From: Cymodocea nodosa
Lineage: Eukaryota; Streptophyta; Magnoliopsida; Alismatales; Cymodoceaceae
Direction: 5' to 3'
NCBI GenBank assembly: GCA_036874045.1
Contig: CM072340.1
Location: 9,873,001-9,937,000 of the forward strand
Length of the DNA: 64,000 nt
Under the pieces are notes generated by a model. That model had not been told where the DNA came from. It did not search any database and worked only from the letters and a program-made list of their open reading frames with translations. Position numbers and translations under genes: made by a program. Shown here piece by piece: positions 12,802 to 23,924 of the stretch (position 1 is the stretch's first letter; each line of letters begins with the position of its first letter).

Positions 12802-14820
12802 ATGGTCTCCAAGTTCTACAAAGGTCGTGGCAGAGGAAAAGGCAAAAGTAGAGGAGATGCAATAAGAAAAGAAATAGAGAATGATGAAGTTCCATACACT
12901 TGGTTCAAGAAAATATTTCGAGTGGACAAAAGGTTAGTAGAAATTTATAGTGAATATTTCTTTCCTGAAGGTATACTGAATGAAGTTAGACAAGAACTCC
13001 AAAATACTGATGCAAATATTACACACATGGGTATTCCTAGTAAATTTGATAGAGAATACAAAATGAAATGTGTTGAGATTGCATTTCTCGAGCAATATGC
13101 AAATTATTTGGAAAAAGGTGTAGGTTCTTCAACTAGAACTCCTCAAATACCAATAAATGGTACTAGACTACATGCATTTGAGGAAGAGCATGAATTAGCT
13201 ATCCCTACCCCTTTATATTCAAAACAAATAGAATCAAATATTGTTGTACACAAAACAAAAGTTGACAGTCTTCGAAAGGCCGTTGCAATAGAAAGTGCCT
13301 TAGAAGAATTAAAGCAGAAAACTTTTATGGAGCGATTTGAAAAGAAAATAGCAATACTTGATGAGGAGAAATAGAAATGTTATAGAAGAAAAATCAGAAA
13401 AATTATGTCTAAGGAAACAAAGTCTATTGAAAAAGGAAAATCAGATGAAAATTTATTTCCAAAGGACAATGTATGTCTAGACATTGTACCTTATTGTGCA
13501 TCTAATGAACTTTTACTTGAATGTTAAGACTCTAGAAGAGCTAAAAGTTAACCAGCCTTCTTCAGAATTTATAGAAGCAGAGTTTGAGAATTCACAGCAT
13601 GAATCAATGGAAATATCTGTTGAACAAAATGAACAATTACAGACAGATACACTAGCTATAGAATTTGTGGAAAAATTGAACTTTGAAGATTCTATAGAGA
13701 CTGAACAGATGAATGTTGAGCATATTGAAGATGTTCCTAACACTGTTCAAGCTGAAGAGTCAAGCTTACCTGAGCAGCTTCAAGATAATATTTTGGAAGA
13801 GGAACAACATGACATTCATTTTGAAGAAGAGGTTCCTGAAGATGAATTAAACTCTGAATCACGGCTTCAGGTATCACCTTCTTTGTGTACAGTATTACAA
13901 ATACAAGGTAATTCAATTCATTTTAGATCTTAAGAAGCATTACAGAAATACTATAATCTAATTACATGTCAGATTTTGCATGCTCATCCAATAATGTTCA
14001 GAAATTTGATGGAAATAAGAGATCTATTTGAGTTTCAAGGCCTCATTCAATTCTTGCCAGTAAGAATGAAATGGAAGCAATAAACAGACCTTATTGCAAC
14101 TTTTTATAGCAATCTGGTCAAGAATGGCAATTTTCTAAAAACTCAAATACATCAATAGGAGTTTATATTGTCTCCTGAGTTAATTTTTGAAGTTTTAGGA
14201 TTAAAGAATGAAGGTGTCGTTGTTACGAACAGATTTGACATGATTAGACAACTAGAATGGAACATCAGTCTTTATCAAAAATTCCAGATGTATATTCTGA
14301 AATGAGATTAATGGAAAATCTAAATGTAGAGGCAAGGTTTATTGCAAATATATTGCATGCAAATTTATTTCAGAGAGTTGGACACAATTTGGAAGTCAAC
14401 AAAAGCTGTTTATATGTAACTTATGGCTTGCTGAATAGAATTCAAATAAATTGGTTTGATGTTTTTACTTCTCAATTATAGCATATGAGTTCAAAGTTAT
14501 TTTATGGTGATGCTATATGTAGAATCCTTGCAAGCCAATTGACTTTATCTGACTAGCCCTATGAAACTAAAGGCATGAGAGCATTTAGTGTTAAATATTT
14601 GCAAAAATTTCAAGCCATGCATAAACCTCAATGACAACAACAACAACAACCTAATTATACAGACCATATACAACAACAAAGTTATTCAATTCAAGCAAAA
14701 CAACAAACCCAGCTACCTCCTAACTTAGATGTAGTGCTTAACGACACCAAAAATGATATTAGGCATCTAGGAGATAAAATATGTAATGCTATAAGTGATA
14801 TACTTAGGAGGGGTCAATAA
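12802..14820 (+). pseudogene. Copia-A aORF, copy A2
   Basis: Same ORF as 48832-51102. Starts MVSKFYKGRGRGKGK. Compared with A3 it has lost about 265 bases near 13520 (from the VPYC region to just before KTPKELKV), which shifts the frame. It also has stops at 13372 (AAATAG), in the central domain (about 14480-14580) and in the Gln-rich part. The transposon-protein domain covers about 13960-14570. The last helix ends in DILRRGQ, TAA at 14820. Confidence 0.82.
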
Positions 14821-15302
14821 CTATTTTTGTTTGTTTCTAACTACAAAATGTAATGTTTGTATTACTTGTTTGATTCATTGAACAATACATTTTTCTATAA
14901 ATGTGTTTAATAATTATTCTTGTTTACAGAAAGAGTTGTTGTCAATATATCTCTTATATATATATATATTCTTTGTAATTATCTTTTTGATTAATGACAA
15001 AAAGGGGGAGAAATCTTATAAAAAGATGATTATGATCTTAATTGCATATATATTATAAAAGGAGATGTTATTTAAATGGTTATTGTAATCTGATAGATGA
15101 TAATTAGAAAACTGATACTTATATAATTATTGACATCTGAGAGTTTTAGTTCTGAGAGGTAAAATTTACACAAACAATAGAAATAAGCTTAAGTGAACTT
15201 AAGTCAACAAACAAGTTTGTTGAATTAAAAGTTAACCCAACAAAGGTGCTTTGTTGAGTTAAACATATTTCATAATTGATTTAATATGGTTTTGTCATCA
15301 TC
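14821..15302 (+). other. A2 non-coding 3' region with hairpins
   Basis: No gene. Contains a first AAAAAGGGGGAGAAA tract (14998-15012). It also has a cluster of inverted repeats just before the LTR: CTTAAGTGAACTTAAG (about 15187-15202), CAACAAAC/GTTTGTTG (15205-15222) and AACCCAACAAAG/CTTTGTTGAGTT (15234-15260). Confidence 0.7.
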
Positions 15303-15316
15303 AAAAAGGGGGAGAT
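15303..15316 (+). other. Polypurine tract of A2
   Basis: AAAAAGGGGGAGAT directly before the LTR start TGTTGAGT. It is the expected primer site for plus-strand synthesis. Confidence 0.85.
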
Positions 15317-17176
15317 TGTTGAGTATTTTGTTTTGATAATGTGTGCTGAATGAAAATAATCATATTTGCTCAATTACTATTGCTTGTGAAAAGAAATTAA
15401 AATCATCAATTAATACAGAAAAAGCTTACTAGCATAAATACTTGTCTATATTGGATCTGAAGTTACTAACTAGTCATTTTGTTGCATTAATTTCTCATTT
15501 AACTAAACGTTAAGTTAACGTGTGTTTTTATTGAAGAGCATGATATGTTTTAAAGTTATGTCTTCTGTATCATGGACAATGCACGTTTAGACAACTCGTT
15601 AAGTTAGAGTTTTGTTTGTATAGAGGTCACATGAGAACTCGTTAAGTTAGAGGCTTAAAGGTTAAAATAGGTCACGTGATAACTCATTAAGTTAGAGGCT
15701 TAAAGGTTAAAATAGGTCACGTGATAACTCATTAAGTTAGTGAGTAAAAGAAAAGACGAACTCGTTAAGTTAGTGTTATACACTTGGTGAAATTATAAGT
15801 TACGAATGTTGTATTGTATCACGTGAGGTACACATGTTTAACTCGTTAAGTTAACATAACTAAACGCGTTGAGTTGCTATATTGAACACTAAGGCAACGT
15901 GTTAGGCTAGCGTTATAAACTTAAGTTGTTATTTTTGCACATGGTAAAATTTTTATTATAAAAACATTTGTTTATTACTGAATTAATGAGTTAAAGTTTT
16001 TTCAGAGACTTACAATCGTAACTTTCTGAAAGGTAACTTAAGTCATGTTTTCAGGTCTTGACACATGTCTCACTAGTTTTATGGTATAAATAGTTTTTCG
16101 GTGACTTACAACCGTAACTATCTAAAACTTAAACTATTTTCGGTGAGTTATCATTTAACATTCCGAAAGAATTGTTAAGCTGGTTCGTTGAGTTAGTGTA
16201 ACACCACGGACTTAGTTCGTTGAGTTAGCTACAGTACTTGTCACGTGAAATGGCACATGAGGAACTCGTTAAGTTAGAAATGTTAAATTATATATGCTTG
16301 TGTTACTCATTTAGTTAATATTAAAATAACAACTTCTTATTACACTTGATGTAAATTTCTTTGGACGAGAAAGTTTATTTTGTAGGAAATTTTTTAGAGA
16401 TCTAGGACTGATGATTAAAGAAAATTTGAAATATAAGCGTGGGTCAGAACGTGTGTGTTTCGATGAAGGAAAAAGAAAAGACATGGAGAAGTGAAAAACT
16501 GGTAGTGGTTAAACGTGAAGGATATGCATGAAATAAAGATACAGTATAAAAGGCATAGAATTCTCGGTGATCAAACTATCCTTGCACACAAAGAGAAAAA
16601 TCTTTTCAAGGATCAAACTATCCCTGCACACCAAAAGAAAAATCTTTTTCAGGGATCAAAAACACCTCTTCGGGGAAAATCTCTCAAGTGGAAGAAAATT
16701 CAGTGAAGTAGAAAAGGTTAAATTTATGTCGTTGAAGATTTGAAGTATCAAGTGGAAGAAAATTCAGTGAATCAGAACCAGGTATTATTTATGTCACTGA
16801 AGATTTAAAGTATCTGAAGAAAGCAAATTTGGTGAAGCAGAGAAAGACAAGATATTCGTCACTAAAGAATTGCTGATGAAGGAAAAGAAGAAGAAGAAAG
16901 ATCTCAAACAAGGAGAAATGTTTTAAATTTCGCAAATTAGTTTTCTCTATTTGTAGTTATGAAATTGTTTAGATGATACATGGTATCGAGATATAATTGC
17001 ATCTACAATTTCTGAGGAGAATTGAATTGTATATTGTAATTGAAACCTTGAATAAAAATGATTTTATGAAAACAATGTCTCGACTTGTTTTTGAGTTTTA
17101 AAGTTTCAATTATATTTCAGAAAAATATTAAAAGTACACAATTCACCCCCCTATTGTGTAGCCATACGATCCTATA
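15317..17176 (+). repeat. A2 3' LTR (copia A)
   Basis: Starts TGTTGAGTATTTTG and ends GATCCTATA (the last CA has become TA). Length 1860 bp, longer than the A1 LTRs. It carries a direct duplication of about 50 bp (15640-15740, unit from AACTCGTTAAGTTAG to AGGTCACGTGAT) and an extra motif block near 15995-16100. The TATAAAAGG box at 16545 probably sets transcription start. U5 ends with the conserved ATTCACCCCCC and GTGTAGCCATACGATCC. Confidence 0.92.
16545..16553 (+). promoter_or_regulatory. LTR TATA box (A2)
   Basis: CAGTATAAAAGGCATAG recurs in the A2, A3 (about 52679) and A4 (63563) LTRs at the same LTR position. It is a good core-promoter match for the genomic transcript. Confidence 0.65.
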
Positions 17177-17547
17177 ATTTTGGTGCTTAATTTGTTGGGA
17201 ATCCAAATCACAATATCAATAGGATATATGAAGTTTTTGATTTTAATTAAGACATTCTCTATTTTTCCTCTAGGGTATCTTATACTTCTATTAGCTAATT
17301 GAATAACAGTCCTAGTAGGGATTAAGTCTACTAACCCTAAGGATGCAAATATATCACTCGACATAATATTTATACCTGCACCTAGGTCTATTTAGGTTCT
17401 TTCTAGAATAGTATTTCCTATGGTGCATGATATAATAGGGATTCCAGGATCAGATAACTTTTTAGGAATTTGTGGCAGAAATAGAGAACTACTTTGCTTA
17501 GCTAAAAAGACTTTCTTTAAAACTTTTTGCTCTCTTTTCTTAGTACA
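17177..17547 (-). pseudogene. pol: Gypsy-G protease fragment
   Basis: Minus-strand piece matching 35130-35480 of G2: KKRE-type region, then the protease core (SSDIFASLGL, TRTVIQLANRSIRYPRGKIE) and IYPIDIV. It is cut at 17176 by the A2 LTR. The catalytic region upstream is degraded. It lies about 40 bases after a primer-binding site, so the gag-knuckle region that G2 has here is deleted. Confidence 0.8.
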
Positions 17548-17587
17548 TGTTTGGTGTTTTTAGGCAGCACCACAGAACTTGTTTAGT

Positions 17588-17605
17588 TCTCCGGCAACGG
17601 TGCCA
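17588..17605 (-). other. Primer-binding site, gypsy G (tRNA-Asp-like)
   Basis: On the minus strand TGGCACCGTTGCCGGAGA, seven bases after the LTR end. It resembles the TGGCGCCGTTGCCGGGGA site (complementary to tRNA-Asp) known from Athila/Tat elements, with two changes. Confidence 0.75.
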
Positions 17606-17612
17606 GAAAACT

Positions 17613-19636
17613 TGTATTTGTTAACTTCTATTTTTAACTTGGTTAATTTGTCTTTATGCTTATATTAATAATTTCTTTTAGAAGTAAACAAACAACCATT
17701 CACACAAATTAGATATTAATTCTAATTTGTATTTTAACTACAAGTGCATAGTGTATATTGTATTTGTGTACAAGTACAGGTCGATCCCACAAGGAATTGA
17801 GTAAGAATTGTGTACTATTCTATTTTTTATATTATACTTAATGTATTTAGTAATCACTCCGTTGAGTTACAGTTAACACAATGGACTAAGTTCATGGAGT
17901 TATGGCTAACTCAACGGACTAATCTCGTGGACTTAAGTTAACTCCACGAGCCTATCTTTCCAGTTTAATACTCCTATTTACAAAGGAATTCGGCCAACCA
18001 TTAGGCGGTTCCGCAGATTCTAAATAACATCAATTAAGCTCTTTAATGCTATTTAATATTAGATTTATCATTAAGCAATACTAACATTCAAATATTTCAA
18101 ATAGTAACCATTAAAATCTTTAAGTATCTAGAATGAATCAATTTCAGTAAACTATAATACTATTTTCTATTTTTTGAATCAAGCAAGCATAAAACATTCA
18201 CAATACTAATAATGATAACTTTAATCACGATATAAAATAAACAATACAACACTTAAATACTAAATATAAACATAGATAAGTTGTTGTTTTTAGTATTTTT
18301 GTTTTGAGATGTTCATGAAAATAGGCGAAAGGTGAAATGTAAAAATCTCTATCAATAGTAAATACTTCTATCACTACATGCGACGCGATTACACCACTGA
18401 AAACTTAATCACTTACAATCCTACCTCCTCTCCCTATAGAATCATGAGTCCAAAATTGTAAGATGATCACCTCTTTAGCATATTGGCATCAACCCAAAAC
18501 CAAGGTTAGAAGCTTTACAATCTCCTAAGATATGAGTCGGTGCTTGGTGAAAATGACTTCCCTTCCCACGATGCGATCACTCCTCACAGTGGTTGTCAGG
18601 TACTGTGTTTGACTCGGAATCGACCTGACATCAGAAAAGTATCCTCACAAACCTCTGATGGTTGGTGATTATGGTAATGTTGGTGATGTTGGTGAATTGT
18701 TGGTGATGATGTGGATGATTCAGTGAACTTCCGACGCTGCCTATAGTTAGCATGGTCCTCCACCTTTACATACACTGCCACACACAACCAACCATACCTT
18801 CTTCGTTTTTTCTCCTCTTCTTTTATATTTCCTCAGTAGTAACTTCTTTTGCTTTAGATGATTGGTTGGATTTTCTTCATTCAGATCAACGATAGTGATT
18901 TCTTCGCCCTTCTACGAGTGTATTCCTACATGATACATGCAATCGTGGTTTTCCATTGAATGTCCTATTTCTGTAACCGCTATAGTGGCATATTACAAAA
19001 TAAATGGTCCGTGGAGTTACAGATAACTCAACGGACTTACTTCATTGATTTAACTATAAAACACTTACAATAAAGAAATAAGCTACTAACATAATGTGTT
19101 ACCTTAGTGTGTATTCATGTAACTCAACGCGTACAGTTATGCTAACTTAACAAGTTAAACATGTGCATCTCACGTGATATACTAAAGCATTTAAATTCAA
19201 CACGTGCAGAATTCTAACTTAACAAGTTCAAATATTTCAGACACTTACGAACCTAACTATCCGATGCCTACATGCATTTCGAATAATTAACAGATAACTT
19301 ATCGAAAATCCACTTAAGTCATGCATTATGGTTTCAACACGTGTACTTTAGAAAACAGTAAAATATTCTTTAAAAGATAACTATTCAGTACATTAAACAT
19401 AACTCTCCGAAATAATAGAAAATTCGGATACTTAAGAATTTCACAACCTGCAATTTATCGACAGTTCAGAAATGTACTAGATTAACATTAATTCCCTGAA
19501 ATTATGCAAATTCTTTCATTAAAGCATATAATAGTGCAATTATAACATACTGGCTTAATTCTCATATGATAAGCTAAATATTATGCAATTAACCATCATT
19601 TAACCGTTAATATTATGCACTTTTTCATTCTAAACT
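17613..19636 (-). repeat. Gypsy-G LTR (G1), shared between two internal regions
   Basis: About 2.0 kb, similar to 46203-48089. It follows the G1 polypurine tract and is itself followed by a primer site and protease fragment. One LTR is thus the 3' end of G1 and the 5' end of a second unit. The first base pair is mutated (AGTTTAG for TGTTTAG). It contains inverted CGTTGAGTTA/TAACTCAACG arrays and His-codon-like CAC repeats. I regard short ORFs inside it (for example 18596-18787) as chance. Confidence 0.85.
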
Positions 19637-19650
19637 CTTCCCCCATACTT
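19637..19650 (-). other. Polypurine tract of G1
   Basis: Minus strand AAGTATGGGGGAAG immediately before the LTR. The same tract (TATGGGGGAAG) precedes the G2 3' LTR at 46192-46202. Confidence 0.7.
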
Positions 19651-21431
19651 AAATTTTGCTAGTCCCTTAGCAAACTAAGATCTAACTAGTTGGTCTTTCT
19701 AAAGTGCTAGAATTAATTCTTCACTTAGTTCTTCTTTAGAATACATAATTTAGATTACTATATAGATATTCTGTATTTTTTAGTAATCTATTTTAACTTT
19801 GCTTTCTCCTCTTCAACCTACAAATATATTTAGAATATATGTAAATTACATACAAAATACATTAGCATCACATAGGTGTTAATTATATTATCATTTCTTT
19901 TTTCTTCTTCTTTTTTTTCAACATCTATCATCTTGAATTTTCCAATATGATTTCCAAAATAAATTTCAAGTACATACGAATCGAAACACAATCCAATTAA
20001 ATATGATTAAGACAAGTAGAATAAAGAATTGTATCTCAAATAAACAACTACAAAAGTCTATTCTAAATTCATACTTCAGCAATTTTAGATAACAAAAAAT
20101 ATACTCGATTCAAAAGATATCTATATTTCATAAAACACTTGTATCTTTTCAGAACAGTATATGCATATTTGTACTTTAAAAGTTAATTTGATAAGCTTGA
20201 ATCATACAAGAGCTTTCTAGTGTACCCATGTATCGAGCTTTCAATCAACAATCCCAAATCTGATCAGGATCTTAGGTTGCTAGATTTAAAGAGTCATTTT
20301 TCAGGTCAACAATCCTTACATACCTATCAGCTCAAGTACAAAAGGCTCGTGATCAAACAAGTCAATAAACTCTCAAAGTTTTTCTCTCTTTTTTTTCTTT
20401 TTTTCTTTTCAACACAATATATGTATGTATTTCATTAATACAGATGTAATAAAACACAAATCTCATATAATCCTGCTTCTATTATTTACTGAAAATATGA
20501 ATCCATATCAATAAGCTCATACTTTTTCTATAGTTTAATAATATTTACACATAAATCATTCTACAAGTTTAATCAATCAAATTAAATGTATCCTTGATCG
20601 TATGTATCTCATTTAATCCAAAAATCAACATTTCAGCTCTTTCAGGATTTCAAATAATTTACTAAGTTTCAGTTAAGCATTTTCTTTTTAAAATCATGAA
20701 ACTATTAAACTCATAAAATTCAATAAAATTATAAGATACTATATCTAGATTTGTATGAATAATAAAATTTGTAGCATCATATATAAGATTATAAATATAA
20801 CATTCAAGTAGTTACAGTACTTAAAAATTTTACAGTTTCAATTATCGAATAGTTACAGTAAATTCTTGTTCAAAAAAAAAAAAATTTCAATTTCCATAAA
20901 CAAAACTTTTGCAATACCATTCTAATTCCTCTAATTAACAAAATTACATAACTGTTACTTTAATTACCTCCCACCCATACCTACATTTTGCATTGTTCTC
21001 AATGTAAAAGATTTTACAATAAATACAGTAAATGTAGCAGGCATAAATATTGTTTCGTTGACTTGGCATCTAACTCAATGAACTTAGTCGAAATGTAAAT
21101 TCAAGATAAGTAATCAATTACATACCTTGTCCTTTTGTATTTCCTTCAATATCTTCCGATTTTTTATTCTGAAAAACTTCTCATTCACACATAAAAGCAA
21201 AATATATAACAAAATAACAACTTAACTTGTTAAATCAGTGTCTTGTGTGGAACCCAAGCTCCTATGCCTTTGGTGGCTCACAAGCAAGCCAGTTGGTTTC
21301 CCAAAATAGATACCAACAAATTGGATTGATATATATATATTTTTTTTATAGAATAAAACTAAAACTAAAATTTTTTCTTTTCTAAAATAAAATGTAGAAT
21401 ACATAAAACATTAAAAACATAGAATCATAGT
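19651..21431 (-). other. G1 non-coding region between F-box gene and LTR
   Basis: No gene seen. It includes a second purine tract (about 20967-20978, TGGGTGGGAGG in the element's direction) after the Athila-typical 'TTGAGAACAATGCAAAATG' context. It also includes the block shared with copia A (19815-20770), with AAAGCTCTTGTATGAT, GATCAGATTTGGGATTGTTGA and TATGTAAGGATTGTTGACC. Several T-rich runs. Confidence 0.7.
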
Positions 21432-22568
21432 TTAAAAACATAATTGAAAAGTAGTAACAAATGGAATAAACGTGTCAGTCCATGCAAACTTTTTAGGCAT
21501 AATTCTTCTTACTATTAATTCTGTTTTAATGCAATTTACTTTCCTTTTTAGCTTGTAAACTTGCAGTATGTTATCAATACTAAATATAAGTGTATTACCA
21601 TTAATGAAATGAAATGCAAAAAGGGATCCTCTTATGTTCTAAGATAATGTAGCTGTTTCTATTTCTACATCTATTTCAATATATTCTTCTTCCCACTTCC
21701 ATTCATTTAGGTCTTTCATAATCCATATTTGAAATTTCTTCAATTCATCCCACCATCTTATCAGACATAAAGTAGGATCATCATATTCATTATACCACAT
21801 TCCCAATTGAATTTCATCATATTCTGAAGATGGTGATTTAGCTATATCACTAGGTATAGGTATTATTTCTATAAAATCATCATAACTGTCTGTGCTTACT
21901 ATGTATAAATCAGATCTAAATGCAACTGATATATCTATGACTAGATATATATATCCATTAAGTATGACATGCATACTGTTAATTAATGATTTCAGTCCTA
22001 GATATATCATAGTATTTTCAGTCCAAGATCTATTTAGAAAATTATACACACTTAAGCATAAATCTTCATCCCAATTTCCAGTTGGTCTCCAATAATATAA
22101 TTTTTCAGGAATGGTCGAATTTTTATCAGAAAATATTAAAGCTGACCCACAATTTTCAGTTGGTACTTCTTATCTATTAGGCCTTCCTATATTTCATTTT
22201 TCTCTTGTGATAGGATTTCTAATCAAAATGTCGGGTAACAGAATTGCATACCTTGGTTTGGTTCTGTATATAATTAATCCTTCATCCATCCCCATAATAT
22301 GGTCTATTCCTTCTAATGTATTAGGTGGAATTCCAATAGTTTCTTCCATATTCAGGTATTCATAGTAGATTGAACTACGATTAAATGACTTCCATAAAAA
22401 TCCATCTCTAATCTTAGTCATTTTTGTAGCTTGTAGTCCATGAAAATATTTTTCTCTAACACAGTCTTTGATTTCCTTTGATACACAACACAATCTGCAT
22501 AGATCTTTAGCTGACAGGTTACTTAGTACTTCCCTCAGTGCATCTAGTAGTAATTTCATCAATTCCAT
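21432..22568 (-). pseudogene. F-box protein gene carried by G1
   Basis: A 379-codon frame homologous to 43283-44422. The N-terminal F-box (about residues 5-45) reads LREVLSNLSAKDLC, then CCVSKEIKDC. Later come WRPTGNW, SVYNFLNRSW and IQLGMWYN, as in the F-box-associated region of plant F-box proteins, which recruit substrates to SCF ubiquitin ligases through SKP1. Three internal stops (after ITREK, after GRPNR, and TAG after ETATLS) break it. Most differences from the other copy are conservative (K/R, I/V, D/E), which hints at past selection. An intron-like leader lies upstream. Its placement between a gag core and an LTR is shared with G2. Confidence 0.85.
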
Positions 22569-22579
22569 CTGTTGTGATT

Positions 22580-22757
22580 CTGTATAACATAAACAATAAT
22601 TAATAGAGAAAAAATTAACATAGCTATTTCACACCCTTGTGGAGTTAGGTCATAACTCAACGAACAAAGTTCGTTGAGTTAAGTAATAACTCTACGATAC
22701 TACTAACTATAATTAAACTTACATTTTTTTTTTTCTTTTTTATATTTTTCTACTTAC
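22580..22757 (-). other. Putative intron/leader upstream of G1 F-box gene
   Basis: Minus strand: donor CTAT|GTAAGTAG at 22757, acceptor TATACAG|AATC at 22580, eleven bases before the F-box ATG. 178 bp. It contains an inverted array, GTAGAGTTA..TTAACTCAACGAAC..GTTCGTTGAGTTA. G2 has the counterpart at 43112-43273. Confidence 0.5.
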
Positions 22758-23924
22758 ATAGTTACATAGTTATTTCAATTATACTGTTTCATTCAGCTAC
22801 CCTCCTAGAGGAGGTATCAATTTCATTAACAATTTAGTTGATAGGATTAGGTATTGCTTGCATTGGCAATCCTCTAGTAGGTCTAACTTCCATTGATTCT
22901 TTCTGTCTAGGGGGTATATTTCTATTTATATTTTAATTTTGAATTGCAGCATTTCCAAATACAAGATCGAGATGATTGTTTAATTGTTGGATTATCTTTT
23001 CTAATTTCTCTATTCTAGATCCTTGTTCAATTAAAGCTTCATAACTTATATTATTATCATTTATATTTTCTCCTCCCTAGAAATTATTATTTCTCCAAGA
23101 TAAATTTGGGTGATTTCTCCAATTAGGGTTATAAGAATTTCCAAAGTTATCTTTCTGGTTTCTAACATAAATAATATCTAAATCATTAACGTTTGCATTC
23201 TTTTCTATTAGCTTTTGATTTAATGATAACTCTTCTATTTCTTTGTTAATTCAGTTAATTTAACTTCAAGCATAGTGCTTGAATCTATTTCATGCATTCC
23301 CCTTGGCAATATTCTTTTATCTGTAATAGCTTGAGTTGAGTTTTTCTACTATGCAGTTCTTTTTGCAAAGTTTTCTAAATATGCCCATGCTTCTTCACTA
23401 CATAGTTTTAAAAATCCATTCTAACAAGTAGATTCTAATAAAGATTTTGTTGAAACATTTATGCCTTCATAAATTATACCTATTAATTGTGCTTTACTCA
23501 TTGCATGATGTGGACATTGAGTTAATAAATCTTTAAATCTTTCAAAATATTTCTAGAATGATTCTCCCTATTTTTGGCTACACATTAATATTTCCATCTT
23601 CTTTTTAATCGTTTGATGTGTTGGATAATATTTTTCTAAAAAAATAGAGCAAAATTCAATCCATGTAGAGATTGAATCAGGCAACAGAGTATATAACCAT
23701 CTCTTAGCTATGTCTTTTAAAGCAAAAGAGATATATCTAAGTTTAATAGCATCAATACTCATGTTCAACATTTACATCATTTGACAAACTTCGTTAAATT
23801 CTCTATGGAAATAATAGGCATCCTCTCTTTCTAATCCATGAAAATGTGGCAATTGACTAATATAATTAGATTTCAGTTCAAACCTTTCTCCCTCAATGTT
23901 TGGCAATCGAATACATGAAGGTTC

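Larger units (their letters stand above)
6490..17176 (+). mobile_element. Copia-A element A2 (SIRE/Maximus-like), 5' truncated
   Basis: The most complete copia-A copy. Order: gag C-terminal part, protease, integrase, RT, RNase H, about 1.6 kb non-coding, aORF, polypurine tract, 3' LTR. Its 5' LTR, primer site and the N-terminal gag are not in the window, cut off at 6489/6490 by A1. The 3' LTR ends at 17176 against a minus-strand gypsy fragment (G1), so A2 probably inserted into G1. Copia order (integrase before RT) and an extra ORF after RNase H point to the SIRE/Maximus lineage. Confidence 0.88.

Noticed and set aside
18596..18787. His-rich minus-strand frame in the G1 LTR
   Set aside because: It comes from a CAC/CAT microsatellite-like stretch in the LTR. 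The other gypsy LTR copies do not keep it open.
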